64,000 nucleotides of DNA from JACKNG01 sp040220855. GTDB taxonomy: Bacteria; Pseudomonadota; Gammaproteobacteria; Ga0077536. The stretch lies in NCBI GenBank assembly GCA_040220855.1, contig JAVJVZ010000036.1:1-64000 (forward strand), in the 5' to 3' direction. The position numbers were made by a program, and so were the translations under genes. Positions 34,333-42,811 of the stretch are shown piece by piece. Position 1 is the stretch's first letter, and the number at the start of each line of letters is the position of its first letter. The notes below the pieces were generated by a model, which was not told where the DNA came from, ran no database searches, and saw only the letters and a list, made by a program, of their open reading frames with translations.

Positions 34333-34665
34333 ATGATCAAGCCAATCCGCGCATTCCTGCCGGTCGCCGCCGTGGCCGCGGCGCTGGTGCCGGCGCTCGC
34401 CCTCGCCGAGGCGACCGTCGTCGCGCAGAAGGACAAGAAGTTCAGCACCGATCGCGTCGAGGTCAAGGTCGGTGACAGCGTCGAGTTCCGCAACGACGAT
34501 CCGTTCTTCCACAACGTGTTCAGCCTGTCCGATGCCGCCACCTTCGATCTTGGTTCCTATCCGCAGGGCGAGTCGAAGAGCGTCAGCTTCGACACCGCCG
34601 GCACTGTCGACGTCGAGTGCGCAATTCACCCGAGCATGAAGATGACCATCGAGGTGAAGCCGTGA
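34333..34665 (+). CDS. Cupredoxin (plastocyanin/pseudoazurin-like)
   Basis: A 110-residue blue-copper protein with a signal peptide (residues 1-25, ending LALA then EATVV). The type 1 copper ligands are H60 (in DPFFHNVFS), C96, H99 and M102 (in VDVECAIHPSMKM). This matches the amicyanin/plastocyanin ligand loop. It carries one electron in the periplasm and is the likely partner of the neighbouring peroxidase or di-heme cytochrome. The next gene begins within its stop codon (GTGA overlap). Confidence 0.9.
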   Translation: MIKPIRAFLPVAAVAAALVPALALAEATVVAQKDKKFSTDRVEVKVGDSVEFRNDDPFFHNVFSLSDAATFDLGSYPQGESKSVSFDTAGTVDVECAIHPSMKMTIEVKP

Positions 34666-35354
34666 GAGCGCTCGGCGCGCTCCTCGGCGGCGCGCTGATC
34701 GCGCTGGCGTGGCCTGCCAGCCCGCCGCTCGCGGCTGATGGCGATCCCGCGCACGGTGCCCGGGTCTACAACGCGCGCTGCGTGCTCTGTCATGGCGGCA
34801 AGGGCATGGGCGAAGGCTTCCTGCCGCTCAAGCTGGACGACTACCCGTCGACCAATCTGCGCGACTCGGACGCTGTCGACCTGGCCGTCATCGAGCGCGC
34901 CGTGCGCACTGGCAGCGGTAGCGGCTCGCCGTCGCCGTACTCGCCGCCGTGGCAGAACGAGCTGGGTGACGATGACATTCGCGCCGTCGCCGCGTTCGTG
35001 CGCTTGCTGCGTACGGACGTCGAAGCCGCGATTGCCTTGCTCGACGCGACGCACGACGAGAGCGTACGCGCCGATGGTGGCAATCTCTACGCGACGCGCT
35101 GCGCAATCTGCCACGGCGCTGGCGGCACCGGCGATGGCAAGATGTCGAAGATCATCAAGTCGCCGCCACCCTTCGATCTCACGCGCAGCGTGATGCCGCG
35201 CGCCTACCTCGCCGAGATCATCAGCAAGGGCGGCGAGGCGCTGATGCGCTCGCCGAAGATGCCGCCGTGGGGCGAAGAACTGAGCGCGGCTGAAATCGAG
35301 GCCGTGATCGATTACATCGTCGCCCTGCGGACGACCGCGCTGTCGCACGAGTAA
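34662..35354 (+). CDS. Di-heme cytochrome c
   Basis: A 230-residue exported protein starting at a GTG that overlaps the cupredoxin stop by four bases. It has a signal peptide (residues 1-25), then two class I cytochrome c domains with CVLCH at residues 40-44 and CAICH near residue 148; axial Met candidates are MPPW near the C terminus and in the first domain. Such proteins shuttle electrons in the periplasm. Gene order and overlaps place it in the same electron-transfer chain as the peroxidase and cupredoxin. Confidence 0.85.
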   Translation: MRALGALLGGALIALAWPASPPLAADGDPAHGARVYNARCVLCHGGKGMGEGFLPLKLDDYPSTNLRDSDAVDLAVIERAVRTGSGSGSPSPYSPPWQNELGDDDIRAVAAFVRLLRTDVEAAIALLDATHDESVRADGGNLYATRCAICHGAGGTGDGKMSKIIKSPPPFDLTRSVMPRAYLAEIISKGGEALMRSPKMPPWGEELSAAEIEAVIDYIVALRTTALSHE

Positions 35355-35365
35355 GGAAAGACGGA

Positions 35366-36310
35366 ATGCCGCGCAGGGGAATGCTGCCGGCCTGCCGCGA
35401 GACGATCACGGCGCCGGCACTGTACGCCGACAGGCGCCGCTTTCTCGTGGCCGCCTCGGTGTTGCTGGGCGGAACGGCTGCGACGTCACGCCCGCTTGCG
35501 GCGCTTGCCGCAGCCTCGGCGCACACCGCGCCGGGCACGCATCCCGGCGACGACCCGGGGCCGCTGAGCAGCTTTGCCACGATCACGCGTTACAACAATT
35601 ACTACGAGTACTCGTCGAACAAGGAAGCCGTGCATGTGCTGGCGCGGGAGTTCGCGCCGCGGCCATGGACGCTCACGATCGACGGCGAGGTGGAGCGCCC
35701 GCTGACGCTCGCGCTCGAGGACCTGGCGCGACGCTGGCCGGGCGAGGAGCGCGTCTATCGCATGCGCTGCGTGGAAGGCTGGTCGATGGTGATTCCCTGG
35801 CTCGGTATCCCGCTCGCCGAGGTGCTGCGGGCGGCTGCGCCGCTGTCGAGTGCACGCTTCGTGCAGTTCACTTCGGTACTGCGACCGGAGGTCATGATCG
35901 GCCAGCGGCGCGACGCGCTGGCGTGGCCGTACCGCGAGGGCCTGCGGCTCGACGAGGCGCTGCATCCGCTGACGCTGCTCGCGACAGGGCTCTACGGGGA
36001 GCCTCTGCCCAACCAGAACGGCGCGCCGCTGCGCCTGGTGGTGCCGTGGAAGTACGGCTACAAGAGCATCAAGGCGGTCGCCCGGATCACGCTCACGCGC
36101 AGCCAGCCGGTATCGTCCTGGCAACAGGCCAGCCCCTCGCAGTACGGCTTCTATGGCAACGTGAACCCGGACGTCGCGCACCCGCGCTGGAGCCAGCGCC
36201 GCGAGGTCCGTGTGGGCGAACTCGGCAAGCGCGACACGTTGCCGTTCAATGGCTATGCCGAGCAGGTCGCCGGGCTGTATGCCGGCATGGACCCGCAGCG
36301 GCACTTCTGA
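35366..36310 (+). CDS. msrP: Methionine sulfoxide reductase catalytic subunit MsrP
   Basis: A 314-residue molybdopterin enzyme exported by the Tat path (DRRRFLVAASVLLGG at about residues 22-36). The sulfite-oxidase-fold domain includes YNNYYEYSSNKE, RMRCVEGWSMVIPW with the Mo-ligating C135, and PLRLVVPWKYGYKSIK. MsrP repairs oxidised methionines in periplasmic proteins with electrons from MsrQ. It lies 11 bp after the cytochrome gene, and msrQ begins immediately downstream. Confidence 0.93.
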   Translation: MPRRGMLPACRETITAPALYADRRRFLVAASVLLGGTAATSRPLAALAAASAHTAPGTHPGDDPGPLSSFATITRYNNYYEYSSNKEAVHVLAREFAPRPWTLTIDGEVERPLTLALEDLARRWPGEERVYRMRCVEGWSMVIPWLGIPLAEVLRAAAPLSSARFVQFTSVLRPEVMIGQRRDALAWPYREGLRLDEALHPLTLLATGLYGEPLPNQNGAPLRLVVPWKYGYKSIKAVARITLTRSQPVSSWQQASPSQYGFYGNVNPDVAHPRWSQRREVRVGELGKRDTLPFNGYAEQVAGLYAGMDPQRHF

Positions 36311-36335
36311 CCCGCCGACGAGACGGCTTCCGGCG

Positions 36336-37151
36336 GTGCATGCCCGCGCGCTCATCCTGCTCAAGCTTGGCGTGCTCGGCATCGCGCTGTTGCCCGCTGC
36401 GCGCCTCGCCGCGGGAGCCTTCGACGGCAGCCTCGGGCTGAACCCGCTGGAGACCCTGCTCATGGAGAGCGGCCGCTGGGCGCTCGTGTTCCTGCTGCTG
36501 GCGCTCACTGTCACGCCGTTGCGCCGACTGCTCGCGGGCCACGCGCGCTGGCGGCAGCGCCGCTATGGCAGACGGCTCTCCGACTGGAACTGGATCGTGC
36601 GCCTGCGACGGATGATCGGCCTGCTCGCGTTCTTCTACGCGGTACTGCACGTGGCGCTCTACGCGGTGCTCGACCATGGGCTCGATGCCGGCGCGATCCT
36701 GGCAGATGTCGCTACGCGCCCGTTCCTCGTCGTCGGCGCGTTCGCACTGCTGGTGCTCACGCTGCTGGCGGTGACCTCCACCGACCACATGGTGGCGCGA
36801 CTGGGACGACGCTGGCGGCGCCTGCATCGCCTCGCCTACGTGGCCGCGGTGCTCGTGCTGGTGCACTTCTGGTGGCAGCTCAAGCCGGGGATGCATGACG
36901 CCGTGCCGTACACGCTGATCGCGCTCGTGCTGCTCGGCTGGCGCGCGTACGAGCGCCTGCGGGCTATGCCTGGCGGCCCACGCGACGAGGGGATCGAGGT
37001 CGCGCCGCGCCGCGGTCCGGCGTGGACCGCGGTGGCCCGGCGCGGCGCGACCCGGGCGCCGTCGGCCTGGCATGCCGCCGGGTCGGGGCGCCCGGCCGGC
37101 GCCCTGTCCGGGCTGCGCGATTCTGCAGGTGGCGCATCCCCCCACACCTGA
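36336..37151 (+). CDS. msrQ: MsrQ heme-binding membrane subunit
   Basis: A 271-residue polytopic membrane protein, the ferric-reductase-like partner of MsrP. It contains GLNPLETLLMESGRWALVF, the FYAVLHVALYAVLDHG helix with heme His, and HRLAYVAAVLVLVHFWW with further His ligands, all MsrQ features. It carries quinone-derived electrons across the inner membrane to MsrP. The start is uncertain: GTG 36336 is used, and an ATG at 36279 overlapping msrP is possible. About 50 residues beyond the usual C terminus are Pro/Arg/Gly-rich and probably disordered. Confidence 0.88.
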   Translation: MHARALILLKLGVLGIALLPAARLAAGAFDGSLGLNPLETLLMESGRWALVFLLLALTVTPLRRLLAGHARWRQRRYGRRLSDWNWIVRLRRMIGLLAFFYAVLHVALYAVLDHGLDAGAILADVATRPFLVVGAFALLVLTLLAVTSTDHMVARLGRRWRRLHRLAYVAAVLVLVHFWWQLKPGMHDAVPYTLIALVLLGWRAYERLRAMPGGPRDEGIEVAPRRGPAWTAVARRGATRAPSAWHAAGSGRPAGALSGLRDSAGGASPHT

Positions 37152-37192
37152 AATGCGCATCGCGGCGCCGTTGCCGGCAGTGCGGCATCAGC

Positions 37193-38296
37193 TCAGGAGA
37201 TCGGACCGCTATCGATGGTCGCCGCGGCTGCCGACGCAGACGTCGACGTCTGCGTGTGCGCGGCCTCGGCAAGGCTGACGCGCGCGCGCGGGAGGCAGTC
37301 CGGGTATTCGCGTTGCAGGAACGTGACCAGACCCTCGCGCACCGCCACGCGCAGGTCCCACGCGCGCGCGGCGTCGCTCGCACTGACCAGCGCACGCAGT
37401 TCCACCGTGCGTTCGCCGGCGCCCGTGACCTGCAGCACGCAAACGCGACCGTCCCACAGCGGGTGCGCGCTGCACAACCTTTCGAGTTCGGCACGCAGCG
37501 GCGCCAGCGGCATCGCGTAATCGACGTGCAGGAACACGCTGCCGAGGATGTCGGCGGTGCGCCGCGTCCAGTTCTGGAACGGCTGCGAGATGAAGTGGGC
37601 GAACGGCACGATGAGGCGGCGGTCGTCCCAGATACGCACCACCACGTAGGTCGCGGTGATCTCCTCGATGCGACCCCATTCGCTCTCCACGATGACGACG
37701 TCATCGACGCGAATGGGCTGGGTGAAGGCGAGCTGCAGACCGGCGATGAGATTCTCCAGCACCGGCCGTGCAGCGAGGCCGATGGCGAGGCCGGCAACGC
37801 CGGCTGAGACGAGCAGGCTCGCCCCGATCTCCCTGATGCGCGGAAAGCTCATCAGCGCAGCGGCAACGCCGATGATCACCACGACGGTGACCAGCGTGCG
37901 TTCGAGCACCAGCACCTGGGTGTGCACGCGCCGCGCCTCGAGATTGTCGGCGCGCGTCACGTCGTGGCGCGCGGTCAACACGGCCGCGGCGGCATCGATC
38001 AAGGCGGCGGCGAGCCAGGTCGCCGCGCCGATCGCGGCGAGGCCGAGGGCATGACCGGCGGTCGCGCGCACGCCGGGCGCAAGCGCTACCTGCGCAGGCA
38101 GCACGAAGCTCGCCGCGAGCACCGGCAAGAGCAGGCCGAGCGGTGCGCGCAGGCGCGCCGCCACCTGCGCCCCGGGCCCGTCGTCAGGGGCGAACAGGCG
38201 GAAGGCCAGCCGGTGGACGATGGCGCCGCCGCCCGCGGCCAGCGCGCACCAGCCGAGCGCGAGCCAGGTCGCGCCGTTCAGCAGTTCGTCGAGCAT
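37193..38296 (-). CDS. MscS-family mechanosensitive channel
   Basis: A 367-residue channel. Four or five hydrophobic segments precede the pore-lining helix and the MscS beta domain, which is recognisable in SAGVAGLAIGLAARPVLENLIAG and FTQPIRVDDVVIVESEWGRIEEIT, followed by TTYVVVRIWDDRRLIVPFAHF. It would open on membrane tension and release solutes. The ATG at 38296 has only a weak upstream site. It is convergent with msrQ, with a 41-bp gap, and lies downstream of the small membrane gene. Confidence 0.9.
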   Translation of the reverse strand: MLDELLNGATWLALGWCALAAGGGAIVHRLAFRLFAPDDGPGAQVAARLRAPLGLLLPVLAASFVLPAQVALAPGVRATAGHALGLAAIGAATWLAAALIDAAAAVLTARHDVTRADNLEARRVHTQVLVLERTLVTVVVIIGVAAALMSFPRIREIGASLLVSAGVAGLAIGLAARPVLENLIAGLQLAFTQPIRVDDVVIVESEWGRIEEITATYVVVRIWDDRRLIVPFAHFISQPFQNWTRRTADILGSVFLHVDYAMPLAPLRAELERLCSAHPLWDGRVCVLQVTGAGERTVELRALVSASDAARAWDLRVAVREGLVTFLQREYPDCLPRARVSLAEAAHTQTSTSASAAAATIDSGPIS

Positions 38297-38327
38297 GCCG
38301 TCGGCCGACCCCGGCGCCTGACCGCGC

Positions 38328-38663
38328 TCAGGCGATGATGCCGCCGATGAGCGCGCCGACGAGCAGCGGGCCAAGCTGCAGCAGGACCAGCACGAAGCCG
38401 CTCAGGCCGGCGACGAAACCGAGCAGGGGCAAGCCGCTCAGCACCGTCGCCAGCAGCATCAGGGCGACGCCGAGCACGATACCCGGCAGCAGCGCGGCGA
38501 GCAGCCCGGCGAACACACCGCCGGCCTTCATGCCTCCGACGATGCCGGCTATCAATGCCCCGATCCCGGGCAGCCAGAACAGCAGGATCGAGATCAGGAA
38601 CATCCACAGCATGCCGGACAACACGCTGCCGCGTGGTCCGGCTGCTTCCAGCGGCGCGTTCAC
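38328..38663 (-). CDS. Small Gly/Leu-rich membrane protein
   Basis: A 111-residue protein starting at a GTG that overlaps the stop codon of the deazaflavin-type reductase (GTGA). Three or four hydrophobic segments rich in Gly, Ala and Leu cover residues 18-110 (FLISILLFWLPGIGALIAG, GLLAALLPGIVLGVALMLLA), so it is almost wholly membrane-embedded. I do not recognise a named family; it resembles small permease-like or stress-linked membrane proteins. Its coupling to the reductase gene supports it as real. Confidence 0.55.
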   Translation of the reverse strand: MNAPLEAAGPRGSVLSGMLWMFLISILLFWLPGIGALIAGIVGGMKAGGVFAGLLAALLPGIVLGVALMLLATVLSGLPLLGFVAGLSGFVLVLLQLGPLLVGALIGGIIA

Positions 38664-39115
38664 GCCACCCGCTCGAGCACCACGACCGGGATCTCGCGTC
38701 CGGCCTTGGCCTGGTAATCGTTGAACGGCGGATACATGGTCGCCATCTGTTGCCAGATCTGTTCGCGTTCGGAGCCGCCGGCGACGCGCGTGCGCGCTTC
38801 GAAGACGTCGTTGGCAACCTGTACTTTCACCGTGTCCTGCTCGCGCAAGTTGAGAAACCACGCAGGATGCTTCGGTGCCCCGCCCTTGGAGGCAATGATC
38901 GCGTAGCCGCCCGCGACCTCGCCGTAGAGCAAGGGCATCACCGATTCCTTGCCGCTCTTGCGTCCGCGCGTGGTCAACAGCAGCGTCGGCAGCAGGCCGG
39001 GGCCGCCGGCGAAAGTGGAATCCCACAGGTGGCCGGCTTCGCCGTCCTCGAGGTACTTCTTGCGATGTTCGGCAATCCAGCCGCTCTCGCTGGCGGCGAC
39101 GATCGGATCACTCAT
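38660..39115 (-). CDS. Deazaflavin-dependent nitroreductase family protein
   Basis: A 151-residue split beta-barrel protein of the DDN/F420-binding family. RKYLEDGEAGHLWDS, LLLTTRGRKSGKESVMPLLYG and IASKGGAPKHPAWFLNLR are family signatures. The cofactor in proteobacterial members is not settled and may be F420 or FMN-like. GAGGAG lies about 9 bases before the ATG at 39115. It is coupled with the small membrane gene by a 4-base overlap. It is divergent from the SirB1-type gene. Confidence 0.85.
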   Translation of the reverse strand: MSDPIVAASESGWIAEHRKKYLEDGEAGHLWDSTFAGGPGLLPTLLLTTRGRKSGKESVMPLLYGEVAGGYAIIASKGGAPKHPAWFLNLREQDTVKVQVANDVFEARTRVAGGSEREQIWQQMATMYPPFNDYQAKAGREIPVVVLERVA

Positions 39116-39258
39116 GTGCGGGTTCTCCTCTGGTCTGGGTCGAAATGTTGGTGACGGCCGCATCGTAACCTCTCGTGACAATGCTGTCCGCCTGCCGGCC
39201 TTGTCGGACGCGTGCGCATGCCGCATCGTGTGGCCCTGTCACGCAGGAGATCGCGATC

Positions 39259-40029
39259 ATGCAGGAACCGTCGCTGGAGGAGGAATTCCGCGCGTTCGCG
39301 CGCGCACCGGCGAGCGCCATCGAAGGCGCCCTGCTGGTCGGCCGCCTGGTCGAGTCGGAGCCTGCGGACAGGTGGGTGGCGGACGAACTCGATCGCCTCG
39401 CCGCGGCGGTGGCCGCGCCGCGCGATGCCTCCGCGCTGGTCACGGCCTTGGCGCAGGCCGGCTTCGGCGGAGCCGAGACCTACTACGCGCAAGCCAACAG
39501 CTCGCTCGCGCACGTGCTGCGCACCCGTCGCGGCATTCCGATTACGCTCGCCCTGGTCGTGCTCGGGGTCGCCGAGCGGCTCGGCCTGTCGGCGCACGGC
39601 GTCAATTTTCCGCGCCATTTCCTGGTCGGCGTCGACAATCGGCTGGTCGACCCGTTCGCGATGCGGGTGCTCGCGCCGGGCGCGATCGATTCGGCGATCG
39701 CCGCACAGGGTCTCGAGCGTGCGCAGGCGCTCGCCACCGCGGGGCCCATCGATATCGTGTTGCGCATGCTCAACAACCTGCGCCTGCTGGCCGAGGAACA
39801 GGGCGACTTCGCGCGCGCGCTCGACGTCTCCGGCTACCAGCTGCTGGTGGCGCCGGATCCGTTGCCGGTGCTGGTATCGCGCACCGATTTGTGGCTCGGC
39901 GCGGGCGTCCCGGCGATGGCGCGCCGTGAACTCGAGCAGGCCATCGCGCTCGCTGGCGACGAGGTCGTGCGTGACCAGCTCGGGCAGCGCCTTGCGACCA
40001 TTGCCGCGGCGCCGTCGCAGCTGCACTGA
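39259..40029 (+). CDS. SirB1/transglutaminase-like family protein
   Basis: A 256-residue protein of the SirB1 (COG2912) family. The transglutaminase-like core reads SSLAHVLRTRRGIPITLALV and HGVNFPRHFLVGVDNR, with the His and Asp that could form a catalytic dyad; the nucleophile Cys is absent, as in many SirB1 members. The C terminus has TPR-like helices (AEEQGDFARALDVSGYQLLV). The exact cellular function of SirB1 is not known. AGGAG lies 10 bases before the ATG at 39259. It is divergent from the nitroreductase gene. Confidence 0.85.
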   Translation: MQEPSLEEEFRAFARAPASAIEGALLVGRLVESEPADRWVADELDRLAAAVAAPRDASALVTALAQAGFGGAETYYAQANSSLAHVLRTRRGIPITLALVVLGVAERLGLSAHGVNFPRHFLVGVDNRLVDPFAMRVLAPGAIDSAIAAQGLERAQALATAGPIDIVLRMLNNLRLLAEEQGDFARALDVSGYQLLVAPDPLPVLVSRTDLWLGAGVPAMARRELEQAIALAGDEVVRDQLGQRLATIAAAPSQLH

Positions 40030-40215
40030 GCGAGCCCGGCGCCGCGAATCGGGCAACGCTGTCACCCGCCCGGTGCGAGCGCAGCCACCCGCGGCCGCTG
40101 CGACGTCGGCCGACCGCTCCTCAGACGCGGCATGCAGACGCAGCCGATGCACTCAACCGGGCCCGGCCGCGGCCGCTAAGCGGGTGCAGGGAACCAATCA
40201 GCGGAGGCTGGCGGC

Positions 40216-40548
40216 ATGGCGGCACGCGGCGGGCAGAATCAGCGCAATCTCTATCGCGTGCTCTACGTGCAGCCGGATGCGCCGCCGGCGATCATCCAGG
40301 CCAGCTACCGCACCCTGATGCAGAAACTCCGTGCGCACCCGGATCTCGGTGGCGACGCCTGGAACGCTGCCGTGATCAACCGTGCCTTCGAGGTGCTGTC
40401 CGACCCGCGCAAGCGGCGCGCCTATGACGAGGCCCTGTTCGGCCGGCGCAACCTGCGCTCGCTCGGACGGCAGAACGCCGCGCAGCGGCGCCGCGGTGAC
40501 ACCGCGGCGCAGCCCTGGCAACCGTTCGTGCCGCGCGAAATCCGCTGA
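40216..40548 (+). CDS. Small J-domain (DnaJ-like) protein
   Basis: A 110-residue protein whose J domain covers residues 8-78. It begins NLYRVLYVQPDAPPAIIQAS, has the key H41-P42-D43 loop, and ends VLSDPRKRRAYDEALF. The remainder is a short basic, Gln/Arg-rich tail without a zinc-finger or substrate domain. It would stimulate the ATPase of a DnaK-type partner. The gene starts 186 bp after the SirB1 gene and runs convergent with the VPLPA-CTERM gene, with a 16-bp gap. Confidence 0.85.
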   Translation: MAARGGQNQRNLYRVLYVQPDAPPAIIQASYRTLMQKLRAHPDLGGDAWNAAVINRAFEVLSDPRKRRAYDEALFGRRNLRSLGRQNAAQRRRGDTAAQPWQPFVPREIR

Positions 40549-40564
40549 ACAGCCGCCGGCGCCG

Positions 40565-41395
40565 TTACGCTCGGGACAGTGCGCGACGGCGACGCGTCAG
40601 CCCGGCGAGCAGGGCACTGCCGAGCAACACCAGCGGTGCAGGCAGCGGTACCGGCGCGGCCGCGATACCGGCAAGATTGCCCTCGGTGAACGCCATGCCG
40701 AGCGTGTTGAATGCGTCGGCGCTGCCGCCACGCGTACCGTAGCCGACCAGGCTCGCCCACAGGTACAGCGAGTCGCCATCCTCGAGGGTGAAGGCGAGCT
40801 GCGAATTCACCGTCTGCGTGCCGAGCCCGACCAGGCCGAGACGGTAGAAGTCGAGCTCGACCTCGTCGACGATGTTCGCGTCCGGCGTGCCGGGAATGAT
40901 CTCGTAGGCAAACGTGCCGTAATCGCCGTAGAAATCGAGGTCACGCGCGACGACTGCCATCACGTTGGCACGCAGGTAGGCATCCGGCGGCTGGCTGCCG
41001 TCGACCAGCGCACCATCGAGCCCGATGCTCAGGACGATGTTGCTGGTAGGACCGCTGTAGAGATACTTGCGCATCGCCGACGCGTTTGCGGAGGCACGCG
41101 AGTTGGCGCTGGAAAACGCCTCCACGCGCAGGCTGATCTGCGGAATGCCGGGGCCGCTCACCGCCGCTTCGGCACGGGCGTTGCCGTCGCCGTTGGCGAT
41201 CGCGCTGTAGGAGTAGTCGAAACCTTCGCCGCCGCCGAAATCGGAAGCGAACTGGCTTCCCGATCCGCCACAGAAACTCGGACAAGGCGAATGGGTCGTT
41301 ACACCGCTCTCAGCGGCAACGACGGCGGCCTGGATCGGGGTGGCAGCCAACGCGGTGAACGCGAGGGCCAGCGCGCTACGGACGAAACAGCGCAT
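40565..41395 (-). CDS. VPLPA-CTERM sorted exported protein
   Basis: A 276-residue exported protein with an N-terminal signal peptide (residues 1-23, ending IQAAV) and a C-terminal sorting signal: VPLPAPLVLLGSALLAG followed by LTRRRR. This is the VPLPA variant of the PEP-CTERM signal, which is recognised by an exosortase and linked to exopolysaccharide in gammaproteobacteria. The mature part is Ser/Gly/Asn-rich and of unknown fold. No exosortase gene occurs in the window. A GGAG lies 8 bases before ATG 41395. Confidence 0.8.
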   Translation of the reverse strand: MRCFVRSALALAFTALAATPIQAAVVAAESGVTTHSPCPSFCGGSGSQFASDFGGGEGFDYSYSAIANGDGNARAEAAVSGPGIPQISLRVEAFSSANSRASANASAMRKYLYSGPTSNIVLSIGLDGALVDGSQPPDAYLRANVMAVVARDLDFYGDYGTFAYEIIPGTPDANIVDEVELDFYRLGLVGLGTQTVNSQLAFTLEDGDSLYLWASLVGYGTRGGSADAFNTLGMAFTEGNLAGIAAAPVPLPAPLVLLGSALLAGLTRRRRALSRA

Positions 41396-41498
41396 CGCAG
41401 GATCTCCATGATTCGATAACGATGCTGCCAATGCTACCGTGTGCGCTCGCGAGCGTGGCGCGAAAAAGTGTTAAGGATTTCCTCCTGGCGGAAAATCG

Positions 41499-42752
41499 TC
41501 ACCCGCAACGCAGCGGCAGGGTGGTGAAACCGCGGAAGAACGGCAGGTGACGCCGCGCCGGTGGGCGTGCCGGGTCGAGTTCGAGGCGCGGGCAGCGCGC
41601 GAGCAGCTCGCGGATGGCGATTTGCGCTTCCAGGCGTGCGAGCGGCGCGCCGAGGCAGACGTGGATGCCGCTGCCAAAGGCGAGATGCGCGTTGCTCTCG
41701 CGCGTGATGTCGAAGCGATGCGGGTCGTGGAATACCGCCGGGTCGTGGTTGGCGGCAGCGAGCGAGGCGGTCAAGGTCTGGCCGGCGTGCACCGGGCAGC
41801 CGTTCAGCACGTCATCCGTGCGCGGGATGCGCGCGGTCTCGGTGATCGGGCAGTCGTAGCGCAGCATCTCCTCGACCGCCGCCTCTATCAACGACGGATC
41901 GGCGCGCAGGCGTGCGAGCTGCTCCGGGTACTCGAGCAAGGCGTACACGCCGTTGCCGATGAGGTCGGTTGTCGTGACGTTACCGGCGACCATGAGCTGG
42001 GTGCACAGACTGATGATCTCGAGGTCGGTCAGGCGGTCCTCTTCTTCCTGCGCGCGTACCATGGCCGAAATGAGGTCGTCGCGCGGGGCGGCGCGGCGCG
42101 CTTCGACGACGCGGCGGAATTCGCGGCCCATGCCGACGTAGGCGTCGCGCAGGCGCGCCTGGGTGGCGGCGTCGCGATCCGGGTCGTAACCCATCAGGAC
42201 GTCTTCCGACCAGCGCTTGAAGTCTTCGCGCGCGGCGTCCGGCATGCCCATCATCTCGAGGATGGCCTGGGTCGGCAGCGGTGCGGCGAAGTCGGCGATG
42301 AGGTCGATCTCGCCGCGCCCGGACCAGGCATCGAGCAGTTCCGCGGTGATCGCCTCGATGCGCGGGCGCATGGCTTCGATCGACTGCGGATTGAAGGCCT
42401 TGCTCATGAGCAGGCGGATGCGGCGATGGTCGGGGTCGTCGAGCAATACCAACGGCGGCTCGTAGGCGCTATCGCCGGCACTCTCGCTGACACCGGTGCC
42501 GGCGACGCGGCGCAGGTAGGAGTCCGGCGCGCTGAGTCGCGCGTCGACGCTGAACTGCTTGTGCCTGACCGCGGCGCGCACGTCGTCGAAGCGGGTGAGC
42601 ACGGTACGGCCCCAGGCGGCATCGTGGTAGTACGGTGCCTCTTCGCGCAGAGCGTCGTAGACGGGGTGGGGGTCGTCTCTGAAACGCGCGTCGCGCGCGC
42701 TCAGCGCGGCGCCTGCCGGAAAACGATTGGGGTCGGGCCCGGTGGCGGACAT
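41499..42752 (-). CDS. Cytochrome P450
   Basis: A 417-residue class I bacterial P450. The heme-binding loop is FGSGIHVCLGAPLARLE with Cys366; the ExxR motif is in EEMLRYDCPITE. The I-helix reads AGNVTTTDLIGN, where most P450s have A-G-x-(D/E)-T-T: the acidic residue before the conserved Thr is Val259. A ferredoxin and reductase are not adjacent. The SD (GGAGAACC) precedes the ATG. The substrate could be a terpenoid, steroid or fatty acid, and the sequence does not decide. Confidence 0.92.
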   Translation of the reverse strand: MSATGPDPNRFPAGAALSARDARFRDDPHPVYDALREEAPYYHDAAWGRTVLTRFDDVRAAVRHKQFSVDARLSAPDSYLRRVAGTGVSESAGDSAYEPPLVLLDDPDHRRIRLLMSKAFNPQSIEAMRPRIEAITAELLDAWSGRGEIDLIADFAAPLPTQAILEMMGMPDAAREDFKRWSEDVLMGYDPDRDAATQARLRDAYVGMGREFRRVVEARRAAPRDDLISAMVRAQEEEDRLTDLEIISLCTQLMVAGNVTTTDLIGNGVYALLEYPEQLARLRADPSLIEAAVEEMLRYDCPITETARIPRTDDVLNGCPVHAGQTLTASLAAANHDPAVFHDPHRFDITRESNAHLAFGSGIHVCLGAPLARLEAQIAIRELLARCPRLELDPARPPARRHLPFFRGFTTLPLRCG

Positions 42753-42811
42753 GGCGGTTCTCCGAATGTGGTGGTCGTCCTCGCCCGACCGATGTGCCGG
42801 TTGCGTGGCGG

